Below, piece by piece: positions 20,661 to 35,400 of a stretch of 64,000 nucleotides of DNA. A program made the position numbers and the translations under genes. The notes below the pieces were generated by a model, which was given only the letters and a program-made list of their open reading frames with translations, was not told the DNA's origin and ran no database searches. Each line of letters begins with the position of its first letter. Position 1 is the stretch's first letter. The stretch is from Trichoplusia ni (lineage: Eukaryota; Arthropoda; Insecta; Lepidoptera; Noctuidae): the NCBI RefSeq assembly GCF_003590095.1, contig NC_039483.1, positions 3,348,001 through 3,412,000 of the forward strand, given 5' to 3'.

Positions 20661-23600
20661 TTGACTTAATGCCTTGTTGGTCGATGACGATGGATGTTGA
20701 TGCGTTTTTATGCCGATATATTATCTGTGGAACTAGAGAAATATTTTATTATCTGTAGTTTTGTTCCTATAGTTCAGGTTAACTTAAGTGAGCTGTCGTG
20801 GTAATTGGTATAACTTTGGTTGGTATATCTTGAAGGAGAAATATGCTTACTGTCGTAAATAAACAAAAAAATCAAAGTTGTGATCAAAACTCTGTATGGC
20901 GTAATGTCAAGACATTTGAGATTTAATACTTTTATTTTGAATGCCTAAAGATTTGGTGTATACTGTTATGTTGTACATGTAAATTGATATTTAAAACTAG
21001 ACGGAAAAAAGAACTCATTAAGGAAGAATCATTATATGTCCTTTTTTGTTCGCAATAATTATCGCTAAAAAACGTTTCAACTTCAAAGATTAATTTTGTA
21101 AAAAATAATAATAAAAACATTAGTTATAAGAACCTCTCACTTCCATATATAAAGTTGCCAAAATACTCTAATTTGTATCACATTTGAAAGGTCAGCACAT
21201 TAGGAAGCTAGTGCCGCGATAACATTGAATATAATAACAAATATTGGTTTGGATATGTGCAAAAGTTACGACTAACCAAACTTAGAAAGAAAGAAAAAGT
21301 GTTTTATTGCGAACTTAAACGCATACATAACACAACATACTAATATAACATAAAGATAATATATAACGAAAAAGAAAAATATATATGTATATAAAAATCA
21401 AACATGAGGGGGTAGTATGCGTAACAATCTCGCAATACGGCCCTCGCTCAGCATAATGCTGCGACCTAATGCGAGAAAATAATACTTTTAATATATCTCG
21501 AAATAACTCGAAAAAACATCTATCTTTATAAAATGTCACTGGACTACTCCTAAACGGCTGGACCGATATGGATGATCTATGCATGTATTTTGGTGAAATA
21601 GTAAAATTCAGGATCAGCCTGGCAGAACAAAGATCCCACATGAAATCTAAAGCTGATCAAAATTTGTATGGGAAGCCCGACGTTTTTTCCTTGTAATAGA
21701 ATAGTACTTTCTGTTTGTTAATGATATAACCAAATTTAGTTTTAAATTTGATGACAAATCCCATGCAAAATGCTGGAAAAGTGCCTCCCCCCCCCCCAGT
21801 TTTTTAAACGACTCTTATAAAAATACAAAAAACCTTTGAAATTACTACAACAGCCTAATTTTGAACATCTAAAACTAAATCCTCTTTTAACTTGTAATAT
21901 TCTAAAAATTCAAAACTGAAATGACAATTGAATGTCAAAAAATTTCGTACCTTTTGCACGTGCTCCAAATCATTGCTTTAAAAAGTTTGGACTGTTCCGT
22001 TAGAGGTCATTGCATTTGAATTTAGAATTAAGTAGTTATTTGTTTTAAGAATGTTGAAAACTGGTGTGGTTTACTGGTCTTTTTGGAATGAATGGAAAAT
22101 GGTGAGGAAAGAAAATGAATTTTATTCAAATGTTTGAAAATTATGACGAATGCAATTGTGTATGAGTTGTGTCCAAAAGTAATAAAGGCAGCTTTTTGAT
22201 TAATTATTTATTCTAATAAATATTGTTTTTTTTTGCCTAAAAAAAATGTTGACTGAAATGTTACATTTGATTATTTCTTCATTTATGGTAAAATTGGAAT
22301 GTGTTTGTATGTTATATGGTGTCATGCGGTTCTTATGGTGCTTTGAGACAATTTATATAGTCGTAATTCGCTACAGACGCATATCGATGACATTCAGTAA
22401 TCTCGTCACGATTTTATTAAAAGCCTCCCGAACCGGAAATTTTGCTTCTAAATTGCAAACGATTTCAGTTTCCTTACTTTTTTTGTAGTCTAAAGAAACT
22501 GTCAAATCCTGCAATCAAGCTGAGTGGATAAACCAATTAAAAAAGGTTTTTATGAAAATAACACCCAAACTTAAATAGGCAATTATGTTACATAAATATT
22601 TGTCTCGTACTAAGGCCGAGACTGCAACACACCCCGTACTTAGAACATAGGCCTGATTGGAATAATTATACGTATATCAATTGACTATCCATTGCTACTT
22701 GCTACTAAATAGGGATGCCTGGGTGTAAAAAGAAAAAAATCGAATTAGTCCCTCAGTTAGATAATTGAAACGTATTAGACAAATATTTTTCCTTTATCAG
22801 AAAAACTAAAATTGACAGTGTTTTAAAGTTTAAGGGGAGGGGGCTAGTGACTTAACGATATGGTAAAATTTATACTCAATCGTGACGTCACGCGTAAGTT
22901 TCATTCACTGTAATTTGGTCCATCAGCCCGACAAATTAAAAATACGTATCCATTATTTTACAATAAACTACAAGACGGACACTGGAAAAAGAATTGTCAT
23001 TCCTTTTTCTACCGTAATAACAAATAAGCCAACATTTCTTGGATTTGGAAACTTTGCTAGTTATATTTCGATGACGGCCGTATGTAATAAATGATACCTA
23101 AAAAAACACACAAACGTCAGCAAACCACACCAGCACGACCGAGTGAAGTCCTATAGTGATGTCTCGATAAAATAGTTGACTGATCGGTTTAATCGATAAT
23201 CGATTTGTATAATTAAATTAATAACTGATATTTATTTTGTCGATGAAATTAGTGATTTATTAGCTAGCAATTGATATGCTTGCAAGATGGTAATAAAAGA
23301 CAATTTGTTTTCACATTAATTATAAATTCGTGTAAGTTTATGATTTAAAGGTTTTTGTATTGAGTTGAATGTAAGCGGACAACGATGTAATATATGCGTA
23401 TCATCACAATAATAAGTTTGTTTGAAGGTTTAACTTATATATTTATTTAGAAAGTCATTCCTTCTTTTAAATGCTAGGCGAACACTAGATTAAAATCTGA
23501 AACCTTGTATCTATGTCATCTTATTTAATGTTTGTTTTATTGTATGTTCTTTCTTACTTTAACATTGTTTAAACAACTATTAGTAATTTCTTTGGTGTAG

Positions 23601-24300
23601 TTAAAAATATTTCTTTCTTATTTCTCTAAGTTTCTTTGCTTCTAAACTATGACTTTATATTTGACCCTATGTCCATTACCCTATGACCCTCTGTCTGAAA
23701 ATTAAAATTATTTGGGTTTACATACTTCACGTTATTTATTTTCAACTGTTTTCTTCAAATAGTCAAAGAGCTTTCTTCATTACCTAGAGCTACTCTTCTC
23801 CTATTACAAAAGCCAGCGATAAAATTGTAATTTATCCTTTTTTATAAGTTAAACCTTCGAATTAGAAAATAATAATAATAAATATTATCTTTATGTACGT
23901 AAAGTCACTATTACATATAATAATTAGCTGTACATAGTGCCGCTTCGATAAGACTCCGATAATCATATTTTTCTTATGACTGAAATGTAAATGATGTAAA
24001 ATAGAGTTTTTTTTTGTTTTGTGTGAACGCATTTAGTTGGTGATTGATGTGGGGGGTCTAAGATTGGACTATAGTATTTAATAAGGTATTATATTTATTT
24101 TTCAATTTGTATGAAATAGTTTTTTTTTATGCCTAGTTAGTTTTCACAACACGCTCGTAAAAAAGGAAATTCTTGTAAATCATCTTATCTTAAAAGAATT
24201 AACAACAGCAATACTTATAATACGAAACAGTCTGATTTGATTGCATTGTAAACCATACTACATGCACGATACCAACTTAATATGAAATGTATGCGTAACA
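20661..24300. other. AT-rich intergenic DNA without a recognisable gene
   Basis: I found no exon-like open stretch with splice sites and no tRNA or rRNA. A C homopolymer lies at 21787-21799. The piece around 22840-23000 (CGTGACGTCACGCGTAAG, TTCACTGTAATTTGG) is related to 30480-30560 (CGTGATGTCACGTAAATG, CATTGTAATTTGAC), so it is a dispersed repeat. The rest shows nothing I can name. Confidence 0.6.
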
Positions 24301-24529
24301 TACAAAGGTGTTTCAGAAATGTCCAGTCATAAGTTATAACGCTTCTGTGCATAAGAATGAATGTTTCTTTAAAGTATTAAAATGAGGTTACCACACAAAC
24401 TTGTCATTACCTGATCAAAATTGGTATCAGACTATTTTTTCGGCAAAGTCTTTTGCTTACAGATATTCTTTCATTTCGATGAACAGAAACGATATTTGCA
24501 TGTCTGAACGTTTCCGAAACACCCTGTAT
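24301..24529. mobile_element. MITE-like element with TACA-GTGTTTC ends
   Basis: The left end TACAAAGGTGTTTCAGAAAT and the inverse of the right end, TACAGGGTGTTTCGGAAAC, agree except for a few changes. The 229-bp size and lack of a frame fit a miniature inverted-repeat element. Confidence 0.55.
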
Positions 24530-24894
24530 ACCACTTAGACCCACCCACACAAACATGTTTGTATAAATAGCTATAAACGTAAAGTATTTAATCTAATTAA
24601 TTAATTACCAGCTAACTTTGTACGCGTTCTTAATAAAAAAAAATCGTTTTAGAAATTATCAATATTTTATGCCTTATTTAGTATTTAATAACATTGCGTA
24701 TTTGTAAAAAGCATCGTCACGTCAATAATAAGAATAATTATCATTTTTTACTTTTTTATTACGTAATCTGTTTGTCGCTTGATGCTTTTATTTACATTGA
24801 ACAGGAGCCTTATAATATTTCACGTTTTTAATTGAGACAAAGATGGTGCATTTTTTTTTAAAGAACTCCCTGTAAAGTCAACTCAAATACTGTC

Positions 24895-25100
24895 TCATCA
24901 TCATCATCATCATCTCAGCCTATATCGCCGTCCACTGCTGAACGTAGGCCTTCCCCAAAGAGCGCCAACCATCCCGGTCTTGGGCAGCCCGCATCCATCC
25001 GCTGCCAGCCACCTTCTTCAAATCATCTGTCCATCGCGCGGCAGGGCGTCCTACACTACTTTTGCCTAAACGTGGTCTCCACTCCATCGACCGTCTGTCT
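24895..25100 (-). pseudogene. 3' end of a non-LTR retrotransposon (RT C-terminal fragment)
   Basis: On the minus strand it reads WRPRLGKSSVGRPAARWTDD, then LKKVAGSGWMRAAQDRDGWR and ending YVQQWT, the familiar C-terminal region of insect LINE reverse transcriptase polyproteins. It is followed by a (GAT)n tail (ATCATCATC on the plus strand), which marks the 3' end. Only this tail remains; the catalytic parts are absent. Confidence 0.85.
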
Positions 25101-28100
25101 ACTTGATAAAAAAACATCACCCTGTAAGTTTTGGTAAACAACGCCTACCTGCGCTCGGTCTAGTTGAAGAACGCTGACAATAAAACAACCTGTATAATTT
25201 GTGATGAGCATTGAAAAACATTCTAGTTCTATCGTAAGAAAGAGACGAAGTTATTTTGAAAGAGCGCTCTCTTTTACTCAATTAAATTATAAAGTCAATA
25301 TTAAACGGCTCCTGAAATATGCCTGAAATTAAAGATACCTATTTGCGTTCAATCTGGGTTGGGTTTAAAATGAAATACTATATTTGATAATAATAATAAG
25401 ACGTAAAATTGTGTTTTTACTAATTTGATGTCATCTACATTTGTAATTAATCTTAGTTTCTTAATTGAAATGCTTATTTCGTTTCATTTCGTAGAACGAC
25501 TTTGTCAGTAAAAGCGCTCTCTATAATTTGTCCTGTGTTTTGTAATTAGTTTAATTAAATAACTTTATTATATCACTTCTGTAATATTCGATTTAATTGA
25601 TTTTAATCTGAAGATTGCTTGTGATTGTACAGTTGGCAAAAAAAATACAAGTTTATTCAATAAAATCATTATTAAAATTCCTGATAACAGAAAAAAGCAA
25701 TAGAAAAATATTTATATATACTGTAATGCTAAATTAGCACAAAAATCTAAACTTGCCATAGTAACTTTTTTCGCTATTTATACGAAATTAATTTCTTTAA
25801 ACATTCGAATATTCTGAAGTGAATTCATTTTAAACTCAACCTTTATTATAATTATTACTTTAAACGCCTTTCCTTTGAATATTGAAACGCTTCTTAAAGT
25901 TTCAATTCACGCCTATCCGTCTAATTTACACCTCGAAGTGACACACAATATGAGACTTGAAGGCTTAAGTGGTGTTTCAATATTCAGTCATTTATTTGTA
26001 AACAACAAAATAGACAATAAAATTTACATAATTATGTTATTGTAGAAAATTATTTATACAGTATACAGGGTGTGGCAAATAGATTAGATCACGCTATAGG
26101 GTGTGTATTATTACTGAAGCTTTATTAATGTTTTTTGGTTACCCTATAAAAGAATAATAGAATTGATTCTGCTTTAGAAACAATGGCGTAAAATCTGTAC
26201 CATTAAAAGCCTGTCGGTTTTTTGAACTCAAATATGTACTTTACTACGTTGAGTTAAGGTTGAGTTTGCTTTTTAGGCTACCGTTATTATGCGCTTTGAC
26301 AGTATATATTTAGCGAAACACATCGTACCACCAATCTAACGCGTTACATCGCAAATTCAACCTTATCTCCGCTGCGTAATATATATATTCCTTCAAGAAA
26401 AAAAGCGTCACTGTAAATTGACCCTTATAATCTTCTGCATGCAATACAAAATCAGATTTATTCTATTTGTCACATCAAAACGCAGTGATGTAATTAATAA
26501 ATTCGTAACTGCCGGCTTCTTGTTTTGAGTAAAAGAAAGATGAAGTATTAAATGGCACTTGCTTGAACTTAATATGATGTTATTAGACTAACATTTGTTT
26601 GTAAATGACAAAAAAGTCCTACAAAGTTGACCTTGATTTCTGAAAGGTTGAAACATTAAAAATAGTCCGAATATCAATATTAAAGTCAGATGCTGTGATT
26701 GGTTGCTTGTTTCTGACGTCAGACCAACTAACAGATCAGGTAAAATTGGTTTAGTTGTGAAAGCGTAGAATATATGCTCTCATAAATGCATGGTTTCTGA
26801 AAGGCTATATAACACAAAAAAAAAAGTCATCAAGTCTCATGTGTGCGCTGTGATCAGTTTGGTCAAATAATCATAGTTGCAAACCGACAAAAAGTAAATA
26901 ATCTATTGCCTGCCATTGTTTCACGACGCCGGAAGCATGAAGCATGAAGAGATTCAAATTCTTGGTCAGCCACCTCAGTTACCTTAGTTGGTAAAGTGAC
27001 TGGCGTGTATAGCCAGGAGTCACAAATTCAAGTCTTCTCTAAGGTTTGAGTTTTTTCATTGTATTTATTGGAAGTATAATCTACCTTTAAAATAAAGATA
27101 GGGTTTCAAAAATCAGAGTTAAGGGGTACGATCCGAAGCTAGGTGTTACGGTCAACCAATTATGTCAGTTGACCTTTTACTCAACAGAATAATTAATCGA
27201 CCTTTCAGACACCAGGGTCAACATTCAAGTGTTATTTATTCAGCCTAAGAAGTAACGGTTTACATTAAATCAGTGTAAAGAAAGCAACTGTCAGTTGTTC
27301 GTAAGTTTAATTTTATAAGGACCCTATGTTTTTACTGTTATATAAATATGCATTTATTTAAATTATATAAAAATAAAAATAATCTCACTTAAAAATATGT
27401 TTTAATAATTACAAACGAAAATGTAATTGAAATCTGTTTTAAAAATTTAAATCTTTCTAAAAAATGTTGTTGAAATTTTAGTTTTATTTAAATAAAAAAA
27501 TAATATTTGCTTTAAGTTAGTTTTATGGATTGTATAAATAGTAATGTAAGTGTAAGAGAACAGTGTTTAACAAATATTTTTTAGGTTTATTTCAATTTAT
27601 AAAAAGATTTAAATTATTAAAACAGTAACGATTATTATTTGTGGCTTTTATTTAATTTTTAATTACTTCTCAGATTCCCCAAGACTTAAGTCTACGATTT
27701 TTTTTCTTTAAACGACCCTCCATCGAAGAGTTTAATCCATGACAATGGTTTGCTTAAAAGGTTTTTCGACTTGGCCCTCGATCCAGAGCCCCGATTCTGC
27801 TATTTACCTGCAATGGCTGATGAAAAACTGGCAATTGGATTGAATTCACACTATTTGTATTATTCTAAGTATTGGGGGAATCGGGGCCAAATGTGAGTAA
27901 AGTAAGTGCAAAACGATCAGAATATACCTACTTCCGACAAATACGATGCGTGCGTTACAACAAAGAAGCGACTGCTAAGAGATACGAAGGAATATAAATG
28001 GCTCCCTTTGAAATTGATAGTCAGGAGTAGTGTCTCACTTATAGTATAGTGGGCTGTAATGATAAAAAAAACACTAGCAGTTATTGAGAGAAAAGAAAAG

Positions 28101-28261
28101 TGATAAATGGAGCGGATGCGGTGAAATTAATTTTATGAAAATTAAAAAATAAAATTGTCCATAGGTGAAAAAAAGGAACTTTAGATAATTTAACCAAATA
28201 TAACTTGCCATATTTTTTCATTTCTCATAATGTCAGCTTGGAATCAAACACTGGGAAGCCT
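25101..28261. other. Gene-free AT-rich DNA with short repeat remnants
   Basis: A tRNA-like SINE remnant lies at about 26965-27065 (TTAGTTGGTAAAGTGACTGG, CAAATTCAAGTC), related to 55385-55460. A G-family MITE piece is at 27787-27888. I saw no coding exons. Confidence 0.55.
27787..27888. mobile_element. G-family MITE, short internal-deletion copy
   Basis: Left end AGCCCCGATTCTGCTATTTA with CAATGGCTGATG; right end GAATCGGGGCC. Only about 100 bp against 237 bp for the fuller copy at 40135-40371. Confidence 0.6.
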
Positions 28262-28665
28262 TTCTTTCTCATTTTTCTATCTGGTTCGTCCTAGGGTGCA
28301 TGCCATCATCATTCCCCTGCCCTTATCCCAATTATTTTATTTGGGGCCGGCGCAACATGTCATCTTCTTCCATACCTTCCTATCGGCCGTCATCTCACAA
28401 GAAACACTCTTTACAGCCATATCGTCTTTCACACAATCCATCCATCGTTTCTTTGGTCGTCCTCTTCCCCTATATCCATCCACATCCATGCTTAACGCCT
28501 TCCTTACTACATGATTTTCATTCCTCCGCATAACATGCCCATACCATGACAGCCGGTTACCACGTAGTTTCTCTGTAACCGGTGGCACTTTCAAACTTCC
28601 CCTTATACACTCATTTCTTACTTTATCCGCTCTCGTAACACCACACATACCACCGCGTCATAGAT
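28262..28665 (-). pseudogene. 3' end of a non-LTR retrotransposon (RT C-terminal fragment)
   Basis: The minus strand reads MCGVTRADKVRNECIRGSLK, VTEKLRGNRLSWYGHVMRR and YRGRGRPKKRWMDCVKDDM, the widespread C-terminal block of insect LINE polyproteins (RNRLSWYGHVMRR / GRPKKRW words). It stays open for 103 codons, so decay is modest. Catalytic domains are absent. A more diverged copy is at 10783-10925. Confidence 0.88.
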
Positions 28666-29401
28666 AAATGCTAAGACTAATTGTTTTAAGAGGAGCAAAC
28701 TTAGTAGTCCAGAAAACTAAGCTCTATCATCAATTCAACGACTTTATCACCAGAAAGTAGGTTGGCACACTTCTAGAAGAAACCTCTTTATATTCACGCT
28801 ATGTTCTAACGTCACCTGTCAGTTTTGTAGGATTTATAAACAGCCGGCCGTCCTACCGCTAATAACAATTTTTATATATTTTTACGCGAAAGTAATGTAG
28901 TATTGTCATATTTTCGTTATATACTATATCGTTTTTTGTATACATATTATGTGCTATTGCAGTTTTTTGTTGTTTATTTCGTAAATGGTAAGTTTTGCGT
29001 TTGAGGAAATTATATGAAATTATGTATTGTGAACAGAGCTACGTAAAAACATTCAATCCTAAATCTCAATTATTTTGATTTTGAGCAAGAAAACCTCGTT
29101 GTCCATCTTAAACAATGAAAAAGTCCTGATCCTAAAAATGATCCCCATCAAAAAACTTCCAAATTCTTTTTCGCCCTAACATGTTCATTTTGGTAGTGAG
29201 TCTTTGGCAAGGCCTTATAGTATGAGACACGAAATTATCCCAAAGAAAAGGAGAAAAACACGTATTATATTTTTTCAAATCATTCAACCAAGCAACAACA
29301 GAATCTTCAAATGCACAACATGACGTACTCTGATGATCATTGATTGATTTAAACCTACCTACCTATACACACATATGTGACACATCCCCAGTAAAGAAAT
29401 C

Positions 29402-32400
29402 ATGTGCCGCTGGGTGTTGGTGTGCGCGTTGCTGGCGAGCCTGGTGGTGGCCATGCCGGAGGAGCACCAGTACTGCGCCGTGCGCTACCGGAGACTCTGC
29501 CAGGGGAAGGGCAGGCATATAGCGTGCCAGTTTCCTGATGTAACCTACTTTTATTCATTTTCTTAACTTGGTAGAGTGTGTAAGGCTCTAGACAGACAGT
29601 TGACACGACTGCAATAGAACTGCAACCAAACGCTCACTTGAACTGCAATTTGCAGTTGGATTGCAGTTGAAATGCGGTCCCCGTCTATGTCTAATAATGG
29701 CAGTTGAATATTATTTAACAGGGACATAATGTTTTATTTAATGACAGTTTACTTTATTATAGTTATTATAATACCTAGTATGATGATTCAAATCAAATAT
29801 TTTTTTTTTAACCACAAGTTCTTAATATACATTTCGTTAATGTAAATAAATAAAAATGTTTTACTGGACCACCCGAAATACGATTGGTCTTCTGTTTATA
29901 CTTCCTCTTTGTGTTAATTTCTTGGCTTTTCCAGTCTGGTCCAGGTCCGTCGTGCGAGCGGTACACACAGATTAAATTCACAAATGACTTGAAGCACTTC
30001 ATCACACATTATTTAAACAGGTACCAAAATATGTAAAAAGTGTGCAAGAAAGTGACGTCACACGAGACTTTATTTCACTGTATCCCCTTGATTTTTATTA
30101 ACGAGATAAAACAAGACATACCTATCCAATGTTTTTTGGGAATCTGTCTGACGGACTAAACTTTTCTGTTAAATGCCCTATTAGCCAGATGGAAAAAACC
30201 TATAACGCATTAGATACGTAAGCTCTCTAGCCAACTAATACCTAACATTTTTCTTATGTAATTAGACGTCGTCAACGCATAGCAGCGGGAAGCGAGAGAG
30301 TTCGCGGCGGGGTGCATTTACCTAAACCACAAATTATGATGCTAGTTGTAAGTAAACTACATCAAAAACAAGAAAAATATTCGACTAGTATTATTTACCC
30401 TTTTTTCACAACAAAATGTACAAACACAATATATATTGCTTTAAACTTTAGTGAGATGGCTAGTGTCATAACGATTTCGTATAATTTTACACAATCGTGA
30501 TGTCACGTAAATGTTCTATCCATTGTAATTTGACAAAAGAAAATTCGGATCCATTATTTAATGTGATCTTCCCCATCACTTAAACCCTGACTTTACTGTT
30601 TACCTTGATTCTGGTTTTATAGTTACTTCCTGAAGTGTGGCTGCTACATAATTTGATGATGATTTCAGGAATGGGATCGAGAGCTGGCCCTCTTAGCGCA
30701 GAGGCTGGCAGACCAATGCCATTTTGTTCACGATGATTGTAGAGCAACAGGTAATTTTGATTGTTAAACATTTTTATTTACATTTCATGCTGTATTTATA
30801 TGAATTGATAAATACTGAATATAAAAAAGCGTCAACTCTAGTAACGTTTACCAAACAAAGAGAACCAGAGGGCAAAATAAAAGTATCTGTTTGGAAGTAG
30901 GTAATAATATTGTTTTATTGTTTTACCAAAAAAGACATACAACCGACCAAACTTGATGGAAATTAGCGGCCAATTGACTGCTGTATCGTCTATATCACGT
31001 TAGATGAAAAATAATCGACAAAATCGCTTTATCCAGTCCGAAGTTTGTGGGTAGGTTTCGTAAAATTCGGTTGAAAATTAAATTAACTTATCAATCTACC
31101 TTAGCCCTTCTTCATCATCTTTAAAGATATCTGTCTTCTTAATCATGATTTTATGTCGAGAAAAAATCAAGATAAAGCATACTTACGTCATAATAATAAT
31201 CATCTGTTAATTTCCAGTCCGCTACCCCTACGCGGGTCAGACAGTAGGAGAGGTAAGATGGCGTCGCTCCAGCGAGTCTGACGAGCTGAGCGCGCAACGC
31301 GCGATAAGGCGCGTGCTAGACGCGTGGTGGGGGGAGCGGCGGCGCGTGCAGCCGAAACAACTGACTGCGCCGTTCAGGCTCACTGCCAAGTAAGAATGTG
31401 CTCTAAGTTTAGGGTCCTAGGTTTTATATTTGTGCGTGCTGTTTGATCTTGCTGGTTGTAGTTAGGTCAGAAGGTAGGCGAGGTGAGAGTTTGACGATTA
31501 CTACTCTAAAGCAAGGCTCATAAGGTACACTATTGTGGTACTCATTAGAATTGGGTTTGATCGGACGTGAAATTAAAAGAAAATTATAATATTATTCACA
31601 TGGATCATTTCGTTTCAACCAAACTTCTAACAAATGTATATTCCTAAATGATTCCCACTGAAAATATGAATGAATAAAATGAAAAAAAACAAAAAAAAAC
31701 AAAGACTTCCAGGGTTTGTGTGTCTCATAATGATCTTGAGCTGATCTCGAGCCTACAACACATTACGTAGTAGGCATCAAACAGGGCTATAATATATGCA
31801 GTATTATTAAACAATTTCCCCAACTCGCAGAGGCACAGTGTGGGGCCACTTCAGCCAGCTCGCCGTGTGGAACCTTCAAGCTGTCGGCTGTGGGGCCGTC
31901 CGTCATGGCGCCCACCACCCCCGCCTACTCCTGGTCTGTGACTTCTCACATACGAACATGCTGGGCCAGAGGACGCTGGTGGCTGGCTCCATGGCACCCT
32001 GTCCTATACACACCGCGAGACGACCAAGAACTGCGTACCCGCTGTTGTGTGCGCCGGTAATGTTTGTGTTAAAGTAATTCAGGGTATCAGGTTTACTAAA
32101 CAAGGAAGCCAGATCATGTTAAAACCTTCCAAAAAATCTGTGATTGAAATTACCAGAGTATTAAGAATAAAAAGGAGTTTATATTGTTAAGACTAGCTAA
32201 AATATGACTTACTTAAACATTGACTTAACCATTAATTGCAGGTTTTTTAAGTATATTAACATACCCAATAATCCACACCTCTGATCTCTTACTAGAACCA
32301 CTAACAGCAAAGTATTATTTGCCTGTACCGGACAAAAAAAAACGTTAGATATAATCGTCATTAACGCAGAATTCTAACTGTATTATTTCTATATACTTTC

Positions 32401-35400
32401 TTATCAGGTCCGCCACCCAGTACCAGCGGAGCCCGAAGAAATAGAAATGGAAGATAACTATGATGACGACGAAGAAGATGACACCGACGTGATGACGGTG
32501 GAAGTAGGGGACGTACCGACCCCGAGCCTGTGGCTCAAGAGGACAGAGGTCAGGATGCAGAGGCCAAAGGTCAGGACCAAGACCACGACCCCCAGGGATT
32601 TCCCTGAGGAGACCAGGAAACTGGATACGAAAATGTTTAGAGGTGAGTTTGGAAAAAATCGTGCAAAAAGTTTTATGGGCAAGTAACCTATGATGAAGGA
32701 AAAGTAACTTAAGCATAGTATAGCAAACTAGGTAAGGGCGATATTTCTGCGCCTTTTTTGTGTCTGTATATTCAACCGAGTTCAAAAATAAAGTTCTCAA
32801 TACGTCTGTATATTTTTATTTTTTATCTTTGTTATATCAGGACTTCGACCTAGATGAACCGATTTTGTTGAACTTTTTCTTATTCAACGTAAAATAGCTT
32901 TAATTTAGTTTCATCAAGTTCAACCCAGTAGCTTTTACCGCTTATAGTTTTTGTTTTTAAAATATATAACTAACTGAAACGCTCTCCGTAGCCTCAAAAC
33001 TCAATTTTCAACCACCTTTACTACTCAAAATAATCATCATGATTAACCAAACTGTTTTAATAATATAAACCTTTATTTCTCTTCTCTTCTCCCACAGGCC
33101 CATTCCCCATCAGCTCGTCAACCATAAAAGAGTCAGTGATACAGAAACTCGATAGGGAGTTGGAACAGAAGACCCGTAACAAAGTGAACATTAACGCTAA
33201 CTTCAAGGAGGCTCACAACACCTTCGACAGCAACCAGTTTGATGCACTCGTGCGCAGCGACTGGCGGACCAGGAAGAAGCAGAATTATGGGCAGTGGCGG
33301 TGAGTGGGGGTTTATTTAGCTAAACATATATGATGTAGGCAGGATTTTTCAAAAGTGTCTGATAATATGTTTATGATAGACCATGGTTGAATGATTTGTG
33401 GAAAACACTGGTTGGGCAAAAATACATTAAGAAGAAAGTTAAAGCTATAGAAAAATTTACTTCTATTTCGTTCAACATTCACCAGGAATATATTCATCTA
33501 TTATTATTTCTTACATCATCCATTCTCCATTCCACTGCGCACAAAACATAGCCAGAAAAATATCTGAAAGTCCAATCTTCCTTCAGCCAACACCACGAGA
33601 ACCCAGACAACCTCGAGGAGGTGATACCGTTGACGGCGCCGCGTCAGGAACCGGAAACAGTGGAGCCTACCATGGCAGAGATATACAGACCCACTGTGCG
33701 TGAGGACACCGAACATGCCAACCGCGGTTATGTTACTAATGTAAGTTGTATAAGGTAACTGTGGTACATGGTTACTGTTGGCATTAAAATCCCGTCTGTT
33801 CCAATAGCAAAGATATGAAGCCTACATAGTTTAGTGATTAACATGTTAATGAGAACGGAGGTGCTAAGGGTTTTGTAAGGTGGGTTGAGTTTGTGTGTCC
33901 CGTACTTATTGTGCGTTGTCTCTCCGCATTTTATTTAAATCCGCCTGTAACAGCTTGGGTCGTTTAAACATTGGTATATGTATAAATCAAGTAGATATTT
34001 TCAGGCACTATTGCTACTTTTTATTTTTTTGAATTAGCCTAAGTCGCACCAAGATGTCGGAGATGCTCCTTGTGATTTTGAGATCAAATAGATACCCCGT
34101 ATAAAAGTTATTGCTAATGGAGAAATGTTTGTAATAACTTTACCCAAAATATGTTTTAGACAAATTTTTGAACTAAGTATATTTATTGAGATCTAATTTT
34201 ATTATATCAACAGCCGGAGCGAACTCTAGCCGAGATATATCGGCCTACAATGAGAGAAGACCCGACGGATAATGTAAGTTTATCATGAAAATGTAAAATA
34301 GATTAATTAATTGAATTATCACTCTTGAGGTACAATTATAATTGTTAGGTCAAAGTGGGACGATATAACCGTATACCGCAGGCTGGCTCCAAATGGCATA
34401 AGAAAGGGAATCGTAAAAGGATATGGAGGGAGACCTTTGCCCAGCAGTGGGATAGAACGCTAGATATTAGATTAAAATGTCTAATCTTGATGATTCAAAA
34501 TAAAACTTGAAATTGTAAACACTGATGGGGCAAAACAAGGCTATGTAAAACAATATTGAATGCCTATGGCTGATATAGGCAGAGGCCAGGTTGTACATCA
34601 ACCATACGATAAAATGTGCTATATTCCGGGGCAGGAAAATTTGATAAAAAGAGTGTGTTGTTAACTGTCTATCGTTATTATCAGGAACCACAACTACGTC
34701 CAAGATGGAAACAGACACGAGTTAGACCACAAAGGTGAGGCACAGTTGTATGTGTTATGTAGATGGTGATTTTTAAGGCTGGCAATTCTGCTAGCTGAGC
34801 ACGTGCCATACGGGGAACGTTTCTCGACGTTGCTTTGAAAGTAATATGTAATTTTTATTTATTATAAATATATTAGTTTAATATTTAATATTATTAAAAG
34901 AATATAAACAAGGTTGAAGCAACAACTGTCTGAGAATACAATAAATACGCGTGAGTAAGTCGTTTTTAATCAAATTATAAAATTATTTGTCTTGTGTTTC
35001 AGGCCAGGCGCAAATGCTCTTCTATTTACTTCTACAGGAAAACAATCAAAAAAAGAATTTATCGTAAGTACAGATGGCAGAGGATCTAAAATAATACAAA
35101 ATAGATTTACCATAACACAGACACAATAAAAAATAGACTGAGACCAGCATTTTCTATATGATATTTTATGTATTTATTTACTTAAACATGAGCAATGTGC
35201 AATGGCGGGCTTAATGCCTGAGGCACTCTTTACCTACAATCAAAAGATGATGCAATATATGTAGATACATATTCGCATAAGCTGTTTTACATTTTTTCTT
35301 GTCGCACAGCCCTTGTGGCTACGGCCTATTATTAAGTATATCATACAACCAATTTTAATTACTGGCTTACTGTAATTCTCTTTTAATTAGACTGTGTTAG

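Noticed and set aside
33551..33586. Earlier splice acceptor for CAP gene exon 9
   Set aside because: Using the AG at 33550-33551 leads to a stop after a few codons; the AG ending at 33586 keeps the frame.
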